From NCBI RefSeq assembly GCF_041434935.1, contig NZ_CP107964.1, forward strand, positions 5,811,001-5,875,000: a stretch of 64,000 bases of DNA. The letters run 5' to 3'. The translations under genes and the position numbers were made by a program. This document shows, piece after piece, positions 32,654 through 41,272 of this stretch. A model generated the notes under the pieces. It searched no databases. It was not told the DNA's origin and worked only from the letters and a program-made list of their open reading frames with translations. Position 1 is the stretch's first letter. The number at the start of each line of letters is the position of its first letter. The DNA is from Kitasatospora sp. NBC_00374. Lineage in GTDB: Bacteria > Actinomycetota > Actinomycetes > Streptomycetales > Streptomycetaceae.

Positions 32654-33115
32654 CTAGGAGTCGCGGGCGAACAGCTTCAGGACCGGGACGCCGACCTTGT
32701 GGCGGGCCTGCGAGGCCCAGTCCCGGTGGAAGAACTCCTCGACGAAGTGCGGGGAGGTGAGGACCAGGACCTCGTCGGCGCGGTTCTGTTCGACCACGTC
32801 GCGCAGGCGTTCCAGCGGCTTCTCCTCGATCACGATGCCGGTGGCCTCCGCCCCGGCGCGTTGGAGATGGCGCAGGCTGTGCTCCAGGGATTCGCTCGCA
32901 AGAGTGGGGCTGTCGGTGTGCTCGTCGTGCTCGTGCACCGCCTTGTCGAGGTGACCGAGGGCCACGTCGTCGAGGGCGCGGAGCAGCTCGTCCTGGCGTC
33001 CGCGCGGCTGCATCACGACGACGAACGAGACCTTCTCCTCGCCGTGGAGCGTGGTGACCAGCTCCACATCGGCGTCGGAGAGCGCCTTTTCGATCATCAG
33101 TACGGTCTTGAACAC
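32654..33115 (-). CDS. Conserved actinobacterial protein, USP-like fold
   Basis: A 153-residue small soluble protein. The C-terminal NRADEVLVLTSPHFVEEFFHRDWASQARHKVGVPVLKLF looks like the end of an alpha/beta universal-stress-type domain, and the N-terminal half alternates hydrophobic strands with charged helices (SFVVVMQPRGRQDELLRAL). Streptomyces homologues have sometimes been labelled indole-3-glycerol phosphate synthase, but nothing here supports a TIM barrel or that activity. GTG 33115 has GAAGGGA upstream. Upstream of murC by 117 bp on the same strand. Confidence 0.7.
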   Translation of the reverse strand: MFKTVLMIEKALSDADVELVTTLHGEEKVSFVVVMQPRGRQDELLRALDDVALGHLDKAVHEHDEHTDSPTLASESLEHSLRHLQRAGAEATGIVIEEKPLERLRDVVEQNRADEVLVLTSPHFVEEFFHRDWASQARHKVGVPVLKLFARDS

Positions 33116-33227
33116 GTGAGTCCCTTCGCTGTCACAGGCCCCCGGGTCCGGTGTCCCTTCTCATACTGCCCGGAGGAAGCTTTCCTCACGCTGCTCACGC
33201 GCCACATGGGCCACGGGCTGGCGGGCG

Positions 33228-34010
33228 TCACCGGGAACCGCCCCCGGAGCCGTCCGACCGCAGGTAGCGGGTGAACAGGAACCCCTGCTGCTCCAGCAGC
33301 GAGACCAGCCGCATCGGCTGGGCGGCCGGCATCGACGGGCCCTCCAGGATGCGCGGCGACCCGCCGCCGGAGAGCAGCGGCGCCAGCGACAGGCAGAGCT
33401 CGTCCACCAGCCCGGCCGCCGCCAGCTGCCCCAGCAGCCGGGGGCCGCCCTCCGTCAGCTGCCTGGTCCAGCCGCGGGAGGCCAGCTCCGCCAGCGCCGC
33501 GGGCAGGTCCACCGAATCCTTGCCGGCCACCACCAGGTCGGCCGCCGCCGCCACCGCCCGACGGGCCTCGGCGGGGGAGTCCTCGCAGGTCACCACCACC
33601 GTACGGACCAGCGGTGCGGTGAACAGCGGAGTCGACAGGTCCAGGTCGAGACCGCGCGAGACGATCGCGATCACCGGAGCCGGCCGCTGCCCGGCCGCCT
33701 CGCGCGCCGCCGCGAACTCCGCCCGGGCCCGGGCCGGCCGGTAGCCCTCGGCCCGGACCGTCTGCGCGCCCACCAGCACCACGTCGGACAGGGCCCGCAG
33801 CACCCCGAAGATCCGCTTGTCGGCGGCGCCGGACAGGCCCTCCGACAGTCCGTCCAGCCGGGCGGCGCCGTCCAGGCCCGACACCATGTTGGCCCGCAGC
33901 CAGGCCCGGCCCCGCCGGACCTGCTCCGGGTACGCGTACACCTCGGCCAGCGACTCCAGCGACCACGGGTCGTCCACCGGTCCGGGCAGGGGATTGATCA
34001 GCTGCTGCAT
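33228..34010 (-). CDS. RibD C-terminal-type pyrimidine reductase family protein
   Basis: A 260-residue NADPH-dependent reductase-like protein of the RibD_C family (dihydrofolate-reductase fold): WLRANMVSGLDGAARLDGLSEGLSG, LSDVVLVGAQTVRAEGY, and TEGGPRLLGQL with LSLAPLLSGGG. The deaminase half of RibD is absent, and no riboflavin genes are nearby, so a role outside riboflavin synthesis is possible. A leaderless start is likely: AAGACT (minus strand, 34018-34023) lies 7 nt before ATG 34010. Divergent from zapE with only 64 bp between. Confidence 0.82.
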   Translation of the reverse strand: MQQLINPLPGPVDDPWSLESLAEVYAYPEQVRRGRAWLRANMVSGLDGAARLDGLSEGLSGAADKRIFGVLRALSDVVLVGAQTVRAEGYRPARARAEFAAAREAAGQRPAPVIAIVSRGLDLDLSTPLFTAPLVRTVVVTCEDSPAEARRAVAAAADLVVAGKDSVDLPAALAELASRGWTRQLTEGGPRLLGQLAAAGLVDELCLSLAPLLSGGGSPRILEGPSMPAAQPMRLVSLLEQQGFLFTRYLRSDGSGGGSR

Positions 34011-34074
34011 GCCGTCGAGTCTTCCACTCCCGCGCCCCGGCAGGGGCCCACCGCGGGGGGCGTACCCTTTCCAC
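34011..34074. promoter_or_regulatory. Back-to-back leaderless promoters (RibD-like gene / zapE)
   Basis: In 64 bp two divergent starts each have a -10-like hexamer at leaderless spacing: AAGACT on the minus strand (34018-34023, 7 nt to ATG 34010) and TACCCT on the plus strand (34063-34068, 6 nt to GTG 34075). Neither start has a Shine-Dalgarno sequence. Confidence 0.5.
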
Positions 34075-35145
34075 GTGTCTGCTGCCCCTCACCCCGAGAC
34101 CGCCGAAGCGATAGCCGTGACCCTCCCGCGCGCGCTCGCCGACCGCCGCCCCGTCGTGTCCGCCGAGCGCCTGGTCGCCGAGATGGTCCCGCCGCCGCGC
34201 TTCACCGGAGTCAGCTTCGGCAGCTACCTTCCGGACAGCACCCAGCCCAGCCAGTACGAGGCCGTGCAGGTCCTGGAGCAGTTCGCCGCCGGGCTCAACG
34301 GCGCGGCCGGCGGCGCCCCGAAGCGCAGCTGGTTCCGCCGCTCGGCCCCCGTCCCCACCGGCCCGGCCGGCATCTACCTGGACGGCGGCTACGGCGTCGG
34401 CAAGACGCACCTGCTCGCCTCGCTCTGGCACGCCACTCCCGGCCCCAAGGCCTTCGGCACCTTCGTGGAGCTGACCAACCTGGTCGGTGCGCTCACCTTC
34501 AAGGGCGCCGTCGAGACCCTCTCCGGCCACCGCCTGCTGTGCATCGACGAGTTCGAGCTGGACGATCCGGGCGACACCGTCCTGGTCTCCACCCTGCTCG
34601 GCCGGCTGGTCGAGAACGGTGTGAAGCTCGCCGCCACCTCCAACACCCTGCCCGAGAAGCTCGGCGAGGGCCGGTTCGCCGCCACCGACTTCCTGCGCGA
34701 GATCCAGGGCCTGTCGGCGCACTTCCGCCCGCTGCGGATCGACGGCCAGGACTACCGCCACCGCGGCCTGCCCGCGGCCCCGCCGCCCTACTCCGACGCC
34801 GAGGTCACCGAGCGGGCCGGCCGGGCCCCCGGCGCGGTGCTGGACGACTTCGACACCCTGCTGGAGCACCTCAAGGAGGTGCACCCCAGCCGCTACGGCG
34901 CCCTGCTGGACGAGGTCGGGTCGGTGTTCCTGCGCGGCGTGCGCCAGGTCGACGACCAGTCCACGGCGCTGCGCCTGGTCGTCCTCGCCGACCGGATGTA
35001 CGACCGGGAGCTGCCGATCACCGCCTCCGGCCTCCCGTTCGACCGGGTCTTCCCGGACGAGCTGCTGCGCGGCGGCTACCGCAAGAAGTACCTCCGGGCG
35101 ATCTCCCGCCTGGTCGCGCTGGCCCGCGACAGCGCGAAGGACTGA
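34075..35145 (+). CDS. zapE: Cell division protein ZapE (AFG1-like ATPase)
   Basis: A 356-residue AAA-type ATPase of the AFG1/ZapE family. Walker A is YGVGKTHLLASLWH, Walker B LLCIDEFELDD, sensor LAATSNTLPEKLGEGRF, and the C-terminal region contains FDRVFPDELLRGGYRKKYLRA. In E. coli ZapE modulates FtsZ-ring constriction; in mitochondria AFG1 acts with proteases. The GTG 34075 start fits a leaderless promoter. Function in streptomycetes is not established. Confidence 0.9.
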   Translation: MSAAPHPETAEAIAVTLPRALADRRPVVSAERLVAEMVPPPRFTGVSFGSYLPDSTQPSQYEAVQVLEQFAAGLNGAAGGAPKRSWFRRSAPVPTGPAGIYLDGGYGVGKTHLLASLWHATPGPKAFGTFVELTNLVGALTFKGAVETLSGHRLLCIDEFELDDPGDTVLVSTLLGRLVENGVKLAATSNTLPEKLGEGRFAATDFLREIQGLSAHFRPLRIDGQDYRHRGLPAAPPPYSDAEVTERAGRAPGAVLDDFDTLLEHLKEVHPSRYGALLDEVGSVFLRGVRQVDDQSTALRLVVLADRMYDRELPITASGLPFDRVFPDELLRGGYRKKYLRAISRLVALARDSAKD

Positions 35146-35146
35146 C

Positions 35147-35175
35147 GGCCCGCCCGGCTCCTCCCGCCGCGGGCC
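35147..35175 (+). terminator. Short hairpin after zapE
   Basis: A 7-bp GGCCCGC/GCGGGCC stem (35147-35153 with 35169-35175) with a 15-nt loop, directly after the zapE stop. Modest strength. Confidence 0.4.
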
Positions 35176-35262
35176 TCACCGTGCACGAACGGGGAACCCC
35201 GGCAGAATCGACATGCGGGGCCGCCCGACGGCCCCGCGGTCGCCGACCCGAGAGGACCCGTC

Positions 35263-35529
35263 ATGCCCGACTTCCAGCCGAAGCACGACCGCCTGATCGT
35301 CAAGCCGATCGAGGGCGCCGGCCCGGGTGGCGCCGACACCCGCCGCGGCCAGGTCGTCGCGGTCGGCCCCGGCCGGCCCCTGGAGGGCGGCAAGCCCCAC
35401 CCCCTGGACGTCAAGGTCGGCCAGGTGGTCGTCTTCCCGGGCTTCGCCGGATCGGAGGTCGAGGTGGAGGGCCAGACGTACGTCGAGCTCCCCGAGGACG
35501 AGATCCTGGCGCTGTCCGCCGAGGACTGA
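35263..35529 (+). CDS. Stand-alone GroES-like co-chaperonin protein
   Basis: An 88-residue protein with GroES (Cpn10) fold features: DRLIVKPIE at the start, GQVVAVGPGRPLEGG, VKVGQVVVFPGFAGSEVEVEG, then YVELPEDEILAL. The mobile-loop segment is short (GAGPGGADTRR) compared with genuine GroES. No groEL is adjacent. ATG 35263 has GAGAGGA 6 nt upstream. It is a divergent paralogue whose partner is unknown. Confidence 0.8.
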   Translation: MPDFQPKHDRLIVKPIEGAGPGGADTRRGQVVAVGPGRPLEGGKPHPLDVKVGQVVVFPGFAGSEVEVEGQTYVELPEDEILALSAED

Positions 35530-35537
35530 CCCCTCCG

Positions 35538-36221
35538 TCAACCGGCCTCCGCCGGCCTGCCCGCCCCGGCCGGCTCCAGCAGCCCGGCCTGCCCGGCCGC
35601 CGTCCGCCAGGCGGCCGACACCGCCGCGTACGCCTGCGCGGTGGCCGCCGCGGTGTCGCCGGTCAGCCGTACCGGCGCGCCGACGTGCACATGGAGGGCC
35701 GGCCGGCGCAGCGGCGCCGTCGCCAGCCCGGCGAGCTGCTTGGCGGCCGACCCCGAGCTGATCCGCCGGGCGCCCGCCTGTCCGACCGGGACCACCGGGG
35801 CGCCGGTCGCGGCCGCCAGCCGGGCCAGGCCGGTACGGAACGGGCCGGGCGCGCTCTCCCCGGCGTCCACCCGGCGGGGGAGCCGGCCCTCGGGGTAGAT
35901 CACCACCACCCGGCCGGCCGCCAGCGCCGCCGCGGCGGCCTCCAGCGACTCGGCCGCCCGTTCGCTGCCCCGGTGCACCGGGATGTGACCCCCGCGCACC
36001 AGCGCCCCGCGCAGCACCGGTATCCGCCACAGCCCCGCCGTCGCCAGTACCACCGGCTGCACCCCGAGCCGGCCCACGGCGGCCAGCACCACCCCCGGGT
36101 CGACCAGCGCGGAGTGGTTGGCCGCGACGATGCTGCCCGGCGCGATCGAACCGCCCTCGGCGGTGCTGACCCGCAGCCGGCCGAGAGCCGGGACCACGGT
36201 GCGGGCGACGGTGCTGAGCAT
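35538..36221 (-). CDS. PlsC-type 1-acylglycerol-3-phosphate acyltransferase family
   Basis: Phospholipid acyltransferase-fold protein, 227 residues. The catalytic HX4D motif is in ANHSALVDPG, the substrate-binding stretch GGHIPVHRGS, and the third motif VVIYPEGRLPRR. It would acylate lysophosphatidate or a related acceptor at the membrane. ATG 36221 is assumed; longer in-frame starts run into the uvrB upstream region. Convergent with the GroES-like gene with an 8-bp gap. Confidence 0.8.
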   Translation of the reverse strand: MLSTVARTVVPALGRLRVSTAEGGSIAPGSIVAANHSALVDPGVVLAAVGRLGVQPVVLATAGLWRIPVLRGALVRGGHIPVHRGSERAAESLEAAAAALAAGRVVVIYPEGRLPRRVDAGESAPGPFRTGLARLAAATGAPVVPVGQAGARRISSGSAAKQLAGLATAPLRRPALHVHVGAPVRLTGDTAAATAQAYAAVSAAWRTAAGQAGLLEPAGAGRPAEAG

Positions 36222-36363
36222 GGGCTGTCCCGGGGTCGGTGCGACGGTGGCACCCCATGGTCCCGCCCGCCGGCGCCGGGCACCTGAGCCCCCGTACTCA
36301 ACCGACGGCCCGGGCTGGGGGCCGCCCGGGGCGAACCCCGCCCGGATTGTCGGTGGCGGGTCG

Positions 36364-36375
36364 TACGGTGGTGTC
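36364..36375 (+). promoter_or_regulatory. Candidate leaderless promoter of uvrB
   Basis: TACGGT (36364-36369), 6 nt, then GTG 36376. No Shine-Dalgarno sequence precedes the GTG. I see no perfect actinobacterial LexA box (TCGAAC-N4-GTTCGA) here. Confidence 0.45.
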
Positions 36376-38466
36376 GTGCGTCCCATCACGAGTATCGAGC
36401 GGTCCGTGGCGCCCTTCGAGGTCGTCAGCCCCTACCAGCCCAACGGAGACCAGCCGGCGGCCATCGCCGAGCTGGAGCGCCGGATCCGCGCGGGTGAGAA
36501 GGACGTCGTCCTGCTCGGTGCCACCGGCACCGGCAAGTCGGCGACCACCGCCTGGATGATCGAGAAGCTCCAGCGGCCCACCCTGGTGATGGCCCCGAAC
36601 AAGACCCTGGCCGCCCAGCTGGCCAACGAGTTCCGCGAGCTGCTGCCGAACAACGCGGTCGAGTACTTCGTCTCGTACTACGACTACTACCAGCCCGAGG
36701 CCTACGTCCCGCAGACGGACACCTACATCGAGAAGGACTCCTCGATCAACGAGGAGGTGGAGCGGCTGCGCCACTCCGCCACCAACTCGCTGCTCACCCG
36801 CCGCGACGTGGTCGTGGTCGCCTCGGTCTCCTGCATCTACGGCCTCGGCACGCCGCAGGAGTACGTGGACCGGATGGTGCGGCTCAGGGTCGGCGAGGAG
36901 GTCGACCGGGACGCGCTGCTGCGGCGCTTCGTCGACATCCAGTACACCCGCAACGACCTGGCCTTCACCCGCGGCACCTTCCGGGTCCGCGGCGACACCG
37001 TCGAGATCTTCCCGGTCTACGAGGAGCTCGCCGTCCGGATCGAGATGTTCGGCGACGAGATCGAGGCGCTCTACACCCTGCACCCGCTCACCGGCGAGAT
37101 CATCAGCCAGGACGACTCCACCTACGTCTTCCCCGCCTCGCACTACGTCGCCGGCCCGGAGCGGATGGAGCGCGCGGTCAACGACATCGAGAAGGAGCTG
37201 GAGACCACCCTCGCCAGGATGGAGAAGCAGGGCAAGCTGCTGGAGGCCCAGCGGCTGCGCATGCGGACCACCTACGACCTCGAGATGCTCCGCCAGATCG
37301 GCAGCTGCTCCGGCGTGGAGAACTACTCCATGCACTTCGACGGCCGCGAGCCCGGCTCCCCGCCGAACACCCTGCTCGACTACTTCCCGGAGGACTTCCT
37401 CCTGGTGATCGACGAGTCGCACGTGACCGTCCCGCAGATCGGCGCGATGTACGAGGGCGACGCCTCACGCAAGCGCACCCTGGTGGAGCACGGCTTCCGG
37501 CTGCCCTCCGCGATGGACAACCGCCCGCTGAAGTGGGAGGAGTTCCTGGAGCGGATCGGGCAGACGGTCTACCTCTCGGCCACCCCCGGCAAGTACGAGC
37601 TGGCGCGCGGCGACGGCGCCGTCGAGCAGATCATCCGCCCCACCGGCCTGATCGACCCCGAGGTGATCGTCAAGCCGACCGAGGGTCAGATCGACGACCT
37701 GGTGCACGAGATCCGCACCCGGGTCGAGAAGGACGAGCGGGTCCTGGTCACCACCCTGACCAAGAAGATGTCCGAGGACCTCACCGACTACCTGCTCGGC
37801 CTGGACATCCGGGTCCGCTACCTGCACAGCGACATCGACACCCTGCGCCGGGTCGAGCTGCTGCGCGAGCTGCGGGCCGGCGAGTACGACGTGCTGGTCG
37901 GCATCAACCTGCTCCGGGAGGGGCTCGACCTCCCCGAGGTCTCCCTGGTCTCGATCCTGGACGCGGACAAGGAGGGCTTCCTGCGCTCCGGCACCTCACT
38001 GATCCAGACCATCGGCCGCGCGGCCCGGAACGTCTCCGGCCAGGTCCACATGTACGCCGACAGGATCACCCCGGCGATGGAGCTGGCGATCTCCGAGACC
38101 AACCGCCGCCGCGAGGTCCAGCAGGCGTACAACACGGCCAACGGCATCGACCCGCAGCCGCTGCGCAAGAAGATCGGCGACATCCTGGCGACGCTGTCCC
38201 GCGAGGACGTGGACACCGAGGAACTGCTCGCCACCGGCTACCGCAGCCAGGGCAAGGGCAAGGCCCCGGTGCCGGCCCTGGGCGCCGGCCGCAAGCCGGC
38301 CAAGAGCCTGCCCGCCGCCGAGCTGGCCGAGCTGATCCAGGAGATGACCGACCGTATGCACACCGCCGCCGCCGAGCTCCAGTTCGAGGTGGCGGCCCGG
38401 CTGCGGGACGAGATCCGCGAGCTGAAGAAGGAACTGCGCCAGATGCGGGAGGCCGGCATCGCCTGA
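36376..38466 (+). CDS. uvrB: Excinuclease ABC subunit B
   Basis: Damage-verifying helicase-like subunit of nucleotide excision repair, 696 residues. Walker A is LLGATGTGKSATTAW; the beta-hairpin region has YYDYYQPEAYVPQTDTYIEKD; DESHVTVPQIGAMYEGD, helicase motifs QTIGRAARN, and a C-terminal UVR domain (ELIQEMTDRMHTAAAELQFEVAARLRDEI) that contacts UvrC. GTG 36376 starts VRPITSIERSVAPFEVVSPY. uvrA and uvrC lie 6 and 11 kb downstream in separate units. Confidence 0.97.
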   Translation: MRPITSIERSVAPFEVVSPYQPNGDQPAAIAELERRIRAGEKDVVLLGATGTGKSATTAWMIEKLQRPTLVMAPNKTLAAQLANEFRELLPNNAVEYFVSYYDYYQPEAYVPQTDTYIEKDSSINEEVERLRHSATNSLLTRRDVVVVASVSCIYGLGTPQEYVDRMVRLRVGEEVDRDALLRRFVDIQYTRNDLAFTRGTFRVRGDTVEIFPVYEELAVRIEMFGDEIEALYTLHPLTGEIISQDDSTYVFPASHYVAGPERMERAVNDIEKELETTLARMEKQGKLLEAQRLRMRTTYDLEMLRQIGSCSGVENYSMHFDGREPGSPPNTLLDYFPEDFLLVIDESHVTVPQIGAMYEGDASRKRTLVEHGFRLPSAMDNRPLKWEEFLERIGQTVYLSATPGKYELARGDGAVEQIIRPTGLIDPEVIVKPTEGQIDDLVHEIRTRVEKDERVLVTTLTKKMSEDLTDYLLGLDIRVRYLHSDIDTLRRVELLRELRAGEYDVLVGINLLREGLDLPEVSLVSILDADKEGFLRSGTSLIQTIGRAARNVSGQVHMYADRITPAMELAISETNRRREVQQAYNTANGIDPQPLRKKIGDILATLSREDVDTEELLATGYRSQGKGKAPVPALGAGRKPAKSLPAAELAELIQEMTDRMHTAAAELQFEVAARLRDEIRELKKELRQMREAGIA

Positions 38467-38484
38467 CGCTTTCGGCCCGGCGGG

Positions 38485-38510
38485 CCGCCCCGGCAGGTCC
38501 GGGGCGGTTT
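38485..38510 (+). terminator. Terminator of uvrB
   Basis: A 9-bp CCGCCCCGG/CCGGGGCGG stem (38485-38493 with 38499-38507) with a 5-nt loop, followed by TTTGT. It lies 18 nt after the stop and is one of few here with a short U-run. Confidence 0.8.
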
Positions 38511-38652
38511 GTCTCAGGAGCGCCACAAAGCAATAATCCGAAGCCGGCGACGGCCCGTCAGGCCATAAGGTGAGGCCCGGGGGGCTTGCGCCCCGCCCGT
38601 ACGGGCCTCGACCGGTCAACGGCACCGGGGCCATCCAAGAGAGGACAGCACC

Positions 38653-39231
38653 GTGTCGGTGAACCTGGCAAAGGGCCAGAGCGTCAGCCTCCAGAAGTCC
38701 ACCGGTGAGTCGCTGACCGTCGTTCGCATGGGTCTCGGCTGGAAGGCCGCCGCCCGTCGGGGCCTGTTCGGCCGCCGCACCAAGGAGGTCGACCTCGACG
38801 CCTCCGCCCTGCTCTACGCCGAGAAGACGCCCTCCGACGTCGTGTTCTTCCAGCACCTGGTGAGCAACGACGGCTCGGTCCGGCACACCGGTGACAACGT
38901 GGTCGGCGGCGTCGGCGCCGGCGGCGACGACGAGTCGATCCTGGTCGACCTCGCACGCGTGCCCGTGCACATCACCCAGATCGTCTTCACCGTCAGCTCC
39001 TACACCGGGCAGACCTTCCAGGAGGTCGAGAACGCGCACTGCCGCCTGGTCGACGAGACCAACGGCAAGGAGCTGGCCCGCTACGAGCTCGCCGGCGGCG
39101 GCGCGCACACCGGCCAGATCATGGCCAAGGTCGTCCGGGACGGCTCCGGCTGGCAGATGACCGCCATCGGCGCCCCCGCCAAGGCCCGTACCTTCCAGGA
39201 CATGCTCCCCGACATCGCGCCTTTCCTCTGA
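38653..39231 (+). CDS. terD: TerD-family stress protein
   Basis: A 192-residue calcium-binding TerD-domain protein. It begins SVNLAKGQSVSLQK; the acidic calcium-site region is HTGDNVVGGVGAGGDDESILVDL, and FTVSSYTGQTFQEVENAHCRLVD is family-typical. Such proteins act in tellurite, oxidative and differentiation-linked stress responses. GTG 38653 has GAGAGGA upstream; TAAGGT (38566-38571) may be the -10. Followed by a second TerD-type gene (64 bp) and by terC. Confidence 0.93.
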   Translation: MSVNLAKGQSVSLQKSTGESLTVVRMGLGWKAAARRGLFGRRTKEVDLDASALLYAEKTPSDVVFFQHLVSNDGSVRHTGDNVVGGVGAGGDDESILVDLARVPVHITQIVFTVSSYTGQTFQEVENAHCRLVDETNGKELARYELAGGGAHTGQIMAKVVRDGSGWQMTAIGAPAKARTFQDMLPDIAPFL

Positions 39232-39295
39232 GCCGGCCGGCCCCGCGCGGGGCCCCGCAGAGCGAGCGCACGTCGAGGGGGAGAGGAACAGCACC

Positions 39296-41128
39296 ATGGC
39301 CGCCGAGCTGGTGCGGGGGCAGAACCACCCGCTGCCGCACACCGGGCTGAACGTCAGGGTCTCGGCGGCCGGCCCGCAGGCCGTGGCGGTCCTGCTCGCC
39401 GATGCCGACGGCCGGGTCCGCGGCCCGGAGCACGTCGTGCACCCGGGTGCGCCCGAGCTCCCCGGCGTCCGGCTGCTTGCCGGCGCGGACCGACCGGAGA
39501 TCACCGTCGACCTCGGCGCACTGCCCCCGGGCGTGGAACGACTCCTGATCGCACTCGTCCTGCCGCCCGGCAGCGGCACCTTCGGATCGGCGGCCGCGCC
39601 GTTCACGGCGGTCGCCGGGCCGGACGGCGCGGACATCGCCACCTTCACCCTCTCCGGGCTGACCACCGAGACCGCGGTGACCGCCCTGGAGCTGTACCTC
39701 CGGGGCGGGATCTGGAAGGTCCGGGCGGTCGGCCAGGGGTACGCGGGCGGCGCCGAGGCGATGCTGCGCGACCACGGCGTGGTCGAGGCGGCCACCCTCG
39801 CGGCCGCCCTCGTGCCCTCGGCCGCGGCCCGTCCCGCTCCGGCCGGGCCCGCCACGACTCCCGCTGCCACGCCGGCCGCCACGCCGGCCCCGGGTGTGCC
39901 GCTGAACATCGCCCACCCGCGTCGTCCGGCTCCCGGCACGACCCCGCCGCCCGCCGCGGCGCCGAGCGCACCGCCGTCACCGCCGACCGGGCCCGAGGCG
40001 CCGGTGGCCGGTGACGCGGCCGGCTGGACGATGGACGAGCGGCTGTACAACCAGGTCTGGGGCATCTTCGAGGACGCCGCGCGCTCCGCCGCCGCCTACC
40101 GGTCCGCCGTGGAGTACGCCGACCACCGCCAGGACCAGGAGATCGAGGCCCTGCTCGCCGATCCGCGCAGCCGCTTCGGCGCCGACGCCGAACTCGGACG
40201 GATGCAGGCCAGAGCCCGCCGCGACGACCTGGAGTCCCGCGCCCGGGAGGTGCTCGACCGCGACACCGGCCAGCTGCTCGCCGAGGTGAAGGTCGTCGAG
40301 GAGGCCATGCCCGCCCCGATGGCCCGCTGGGACAACCCCTCCTGGGCGTCCTGGCAGCCGCCCGCCGAGCCGCCGTTCGGCCTGCGGATCGGGGACCTCC
40401 ACCTCCCGGAGAACCCCGGCCTGAAGGTCCCGCTGCTGCTGCGGCTGCCGCTCGGCCGAGGCCTGTGGGTGGACAGCGGGTCCTCGCCGGAGTTCGCGGG
40501 CGAGGTGCCCGTCGACGCCGCCGAACTGAAGGCCCTCGCCGGCGCGCTGGCCACCGCCACCGCGGCCCGGCTGCTCGCCTGCCACCCGCCGGGCGGTCTG
40601 CTGCTGCACGTGATCGACCCGGGCGGCGCCGCCGGGGCCGCGCTCGCCCCGTTCGTCCGGGCCGGCCTGCTGGCCGGCCCGCCGGCCTCCGCCGCAGCCG
40701 GCGTCGCCGCCCTGCTGACCTCCCTGGTGGAGCGGGTGGACCTGGTCCAGATGGCCCGCCGGGCCGGGGCCGCCGACGCGCTGCCGCCGCACATCGACCC
40801 GGCCGACCGGCTGCTGCTGGTGCACGACTTCCCGTACGGCTTCGACGACGGCACCGTCGCCAAGCTCCGCTACCTCGCCGAGGAGGGCCCGGCGGTCGGC
40901 GTCCACCTGCTGGTGGTGGCGGACCGGGCCGAGGCCGCGGCGTACGGCCCGGTACTCGACCCGTTCTGGCGCGGCCTGACCAGGATGGCCCCGGTGCCCC
41001 AGGAGTACCTGGCCGACCCGTGGGTCGAGCACCTGTGGACGTACACCCCGGCGGCCCCGGCGCCCGGCAGCCCCGCGCTGCCCGAGCTGCTGGACCGGAT
41101 CGCGGGCACCGGCCGCCCCGCCCGCTGA
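39296..41128 (+). CDS. TerD domain fused to a degenerate FtsK/HerA-like ATPase domain
   Basis: 610 residues. Residues 1-170 are a TerD domain (ITVDLGALPPGVERLLIALVLPPG; ELYLRGGIWKVRAVGQGYAGG). Residues 172-240 are a Pro/Ala/Thr-rich linker. Residues 245-340 are helical (DERLYNQVWGIFEDAARSAA), and the rest resembles the FtsK/SpoIIIE-type ATPase core: FGLRIGDLHLP, RLPLGRGLWVDSGS where a Walker A would be expected, and DRLLLVHDFPYGFDDG plus VGVHLLVVADRAEA at the Walker B and sensor positions. The Walker A Gly-Lys-Ser is missing, so ATP hydrolysis is doubtful. Function unknown. Second gene of the ter group. Confidence 0.75.
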   Translation: MAAELVRGQNHPLPHTGLNVRVSAAGPQAVAVLLADADGRVRGPEHVVHPGAPELPGVRLLAGADRPEITVDLGALPPGVERLLIALVLPPGSGTFGSAAAPFTAVAGPDGADIATFTLSGLTTETAVTALELYLRGGIWKVRAVGQGYAGGAEAMLRDHGVVEAATLAAALVPSAAARPAPAGPATTPAATPAATPAPGVPLNIAHPRRPAPGTTPPPAAAPSAPPSPPTGPEAPVAGDAAGWTMDERLYNQVWGIFEDAARSAAAYRSAVEYADHRQDQEIEALLADPRSRFGADAELGRMQARARRDDLESRAREVLDRDTGQLLAEVKVVEEAMPAPMARWDNPSWASWQPPAEPPFGLRIGDLHLPENPGLKVPLLLRLPLGRGLWVDSGSSPEFAGEVPVDAAELKALAGALATATAARLLACHPPGGLLLHVIDPGGAAGAALAPFVRAGLLAGPPASAAAGVAALLTSLVERVDLVQMARRAGAADALPPHIDPADRLLLVHDFPYGFDDGTVAKLRYLAEEGPAVGVHLLVVADRAEAAAYGPVLDPFWRGLTRMAPVPQEYLADPWVEHLWTYTPAAPAPGSPALPELLDRIAGTGRPAR

Positions 41129-41213
41129 GGCGCCCCCCTCCGGCATTCGTGCAGGTCAGGTGGGGTTTCGCTGTGCCCGCTCGGTACTGTCGTCGGGCAG
41201 CCGGAAGCCGCAG

Positions 41214-41243
41214 CTTTACCTTGAGAGGGGATCTCTTTACCTT
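41214..41243 (+). promoter_or_regulatory. Direct repeat CTTTACCTT spaced 21 bp, upstream of terC
   Basis: CTTTACCTT occurs at 41214-41222 and again at 41235-41243, 21 bp (two helical turns) apart, just upstream of the candidate -10 TACGGT (41261-41266). Either the TTTACC halves are -35 elements of tandem promoters, or the repeats are an activator site. The region is unusually T-rich for this genome. Confidence 0.5.
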
Positions 41244-41272
41244 CTCTTGGTGATTTTTGGTACGGTGGACGG

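Noticed and set aside
32654..33115. Indole-3-glycerol phosphate synthase (a label sometimes given to this family)
   Set aside because: At 153 residues it is too short and has none of the TrpC barrel motifs; the fold looks USP-like.
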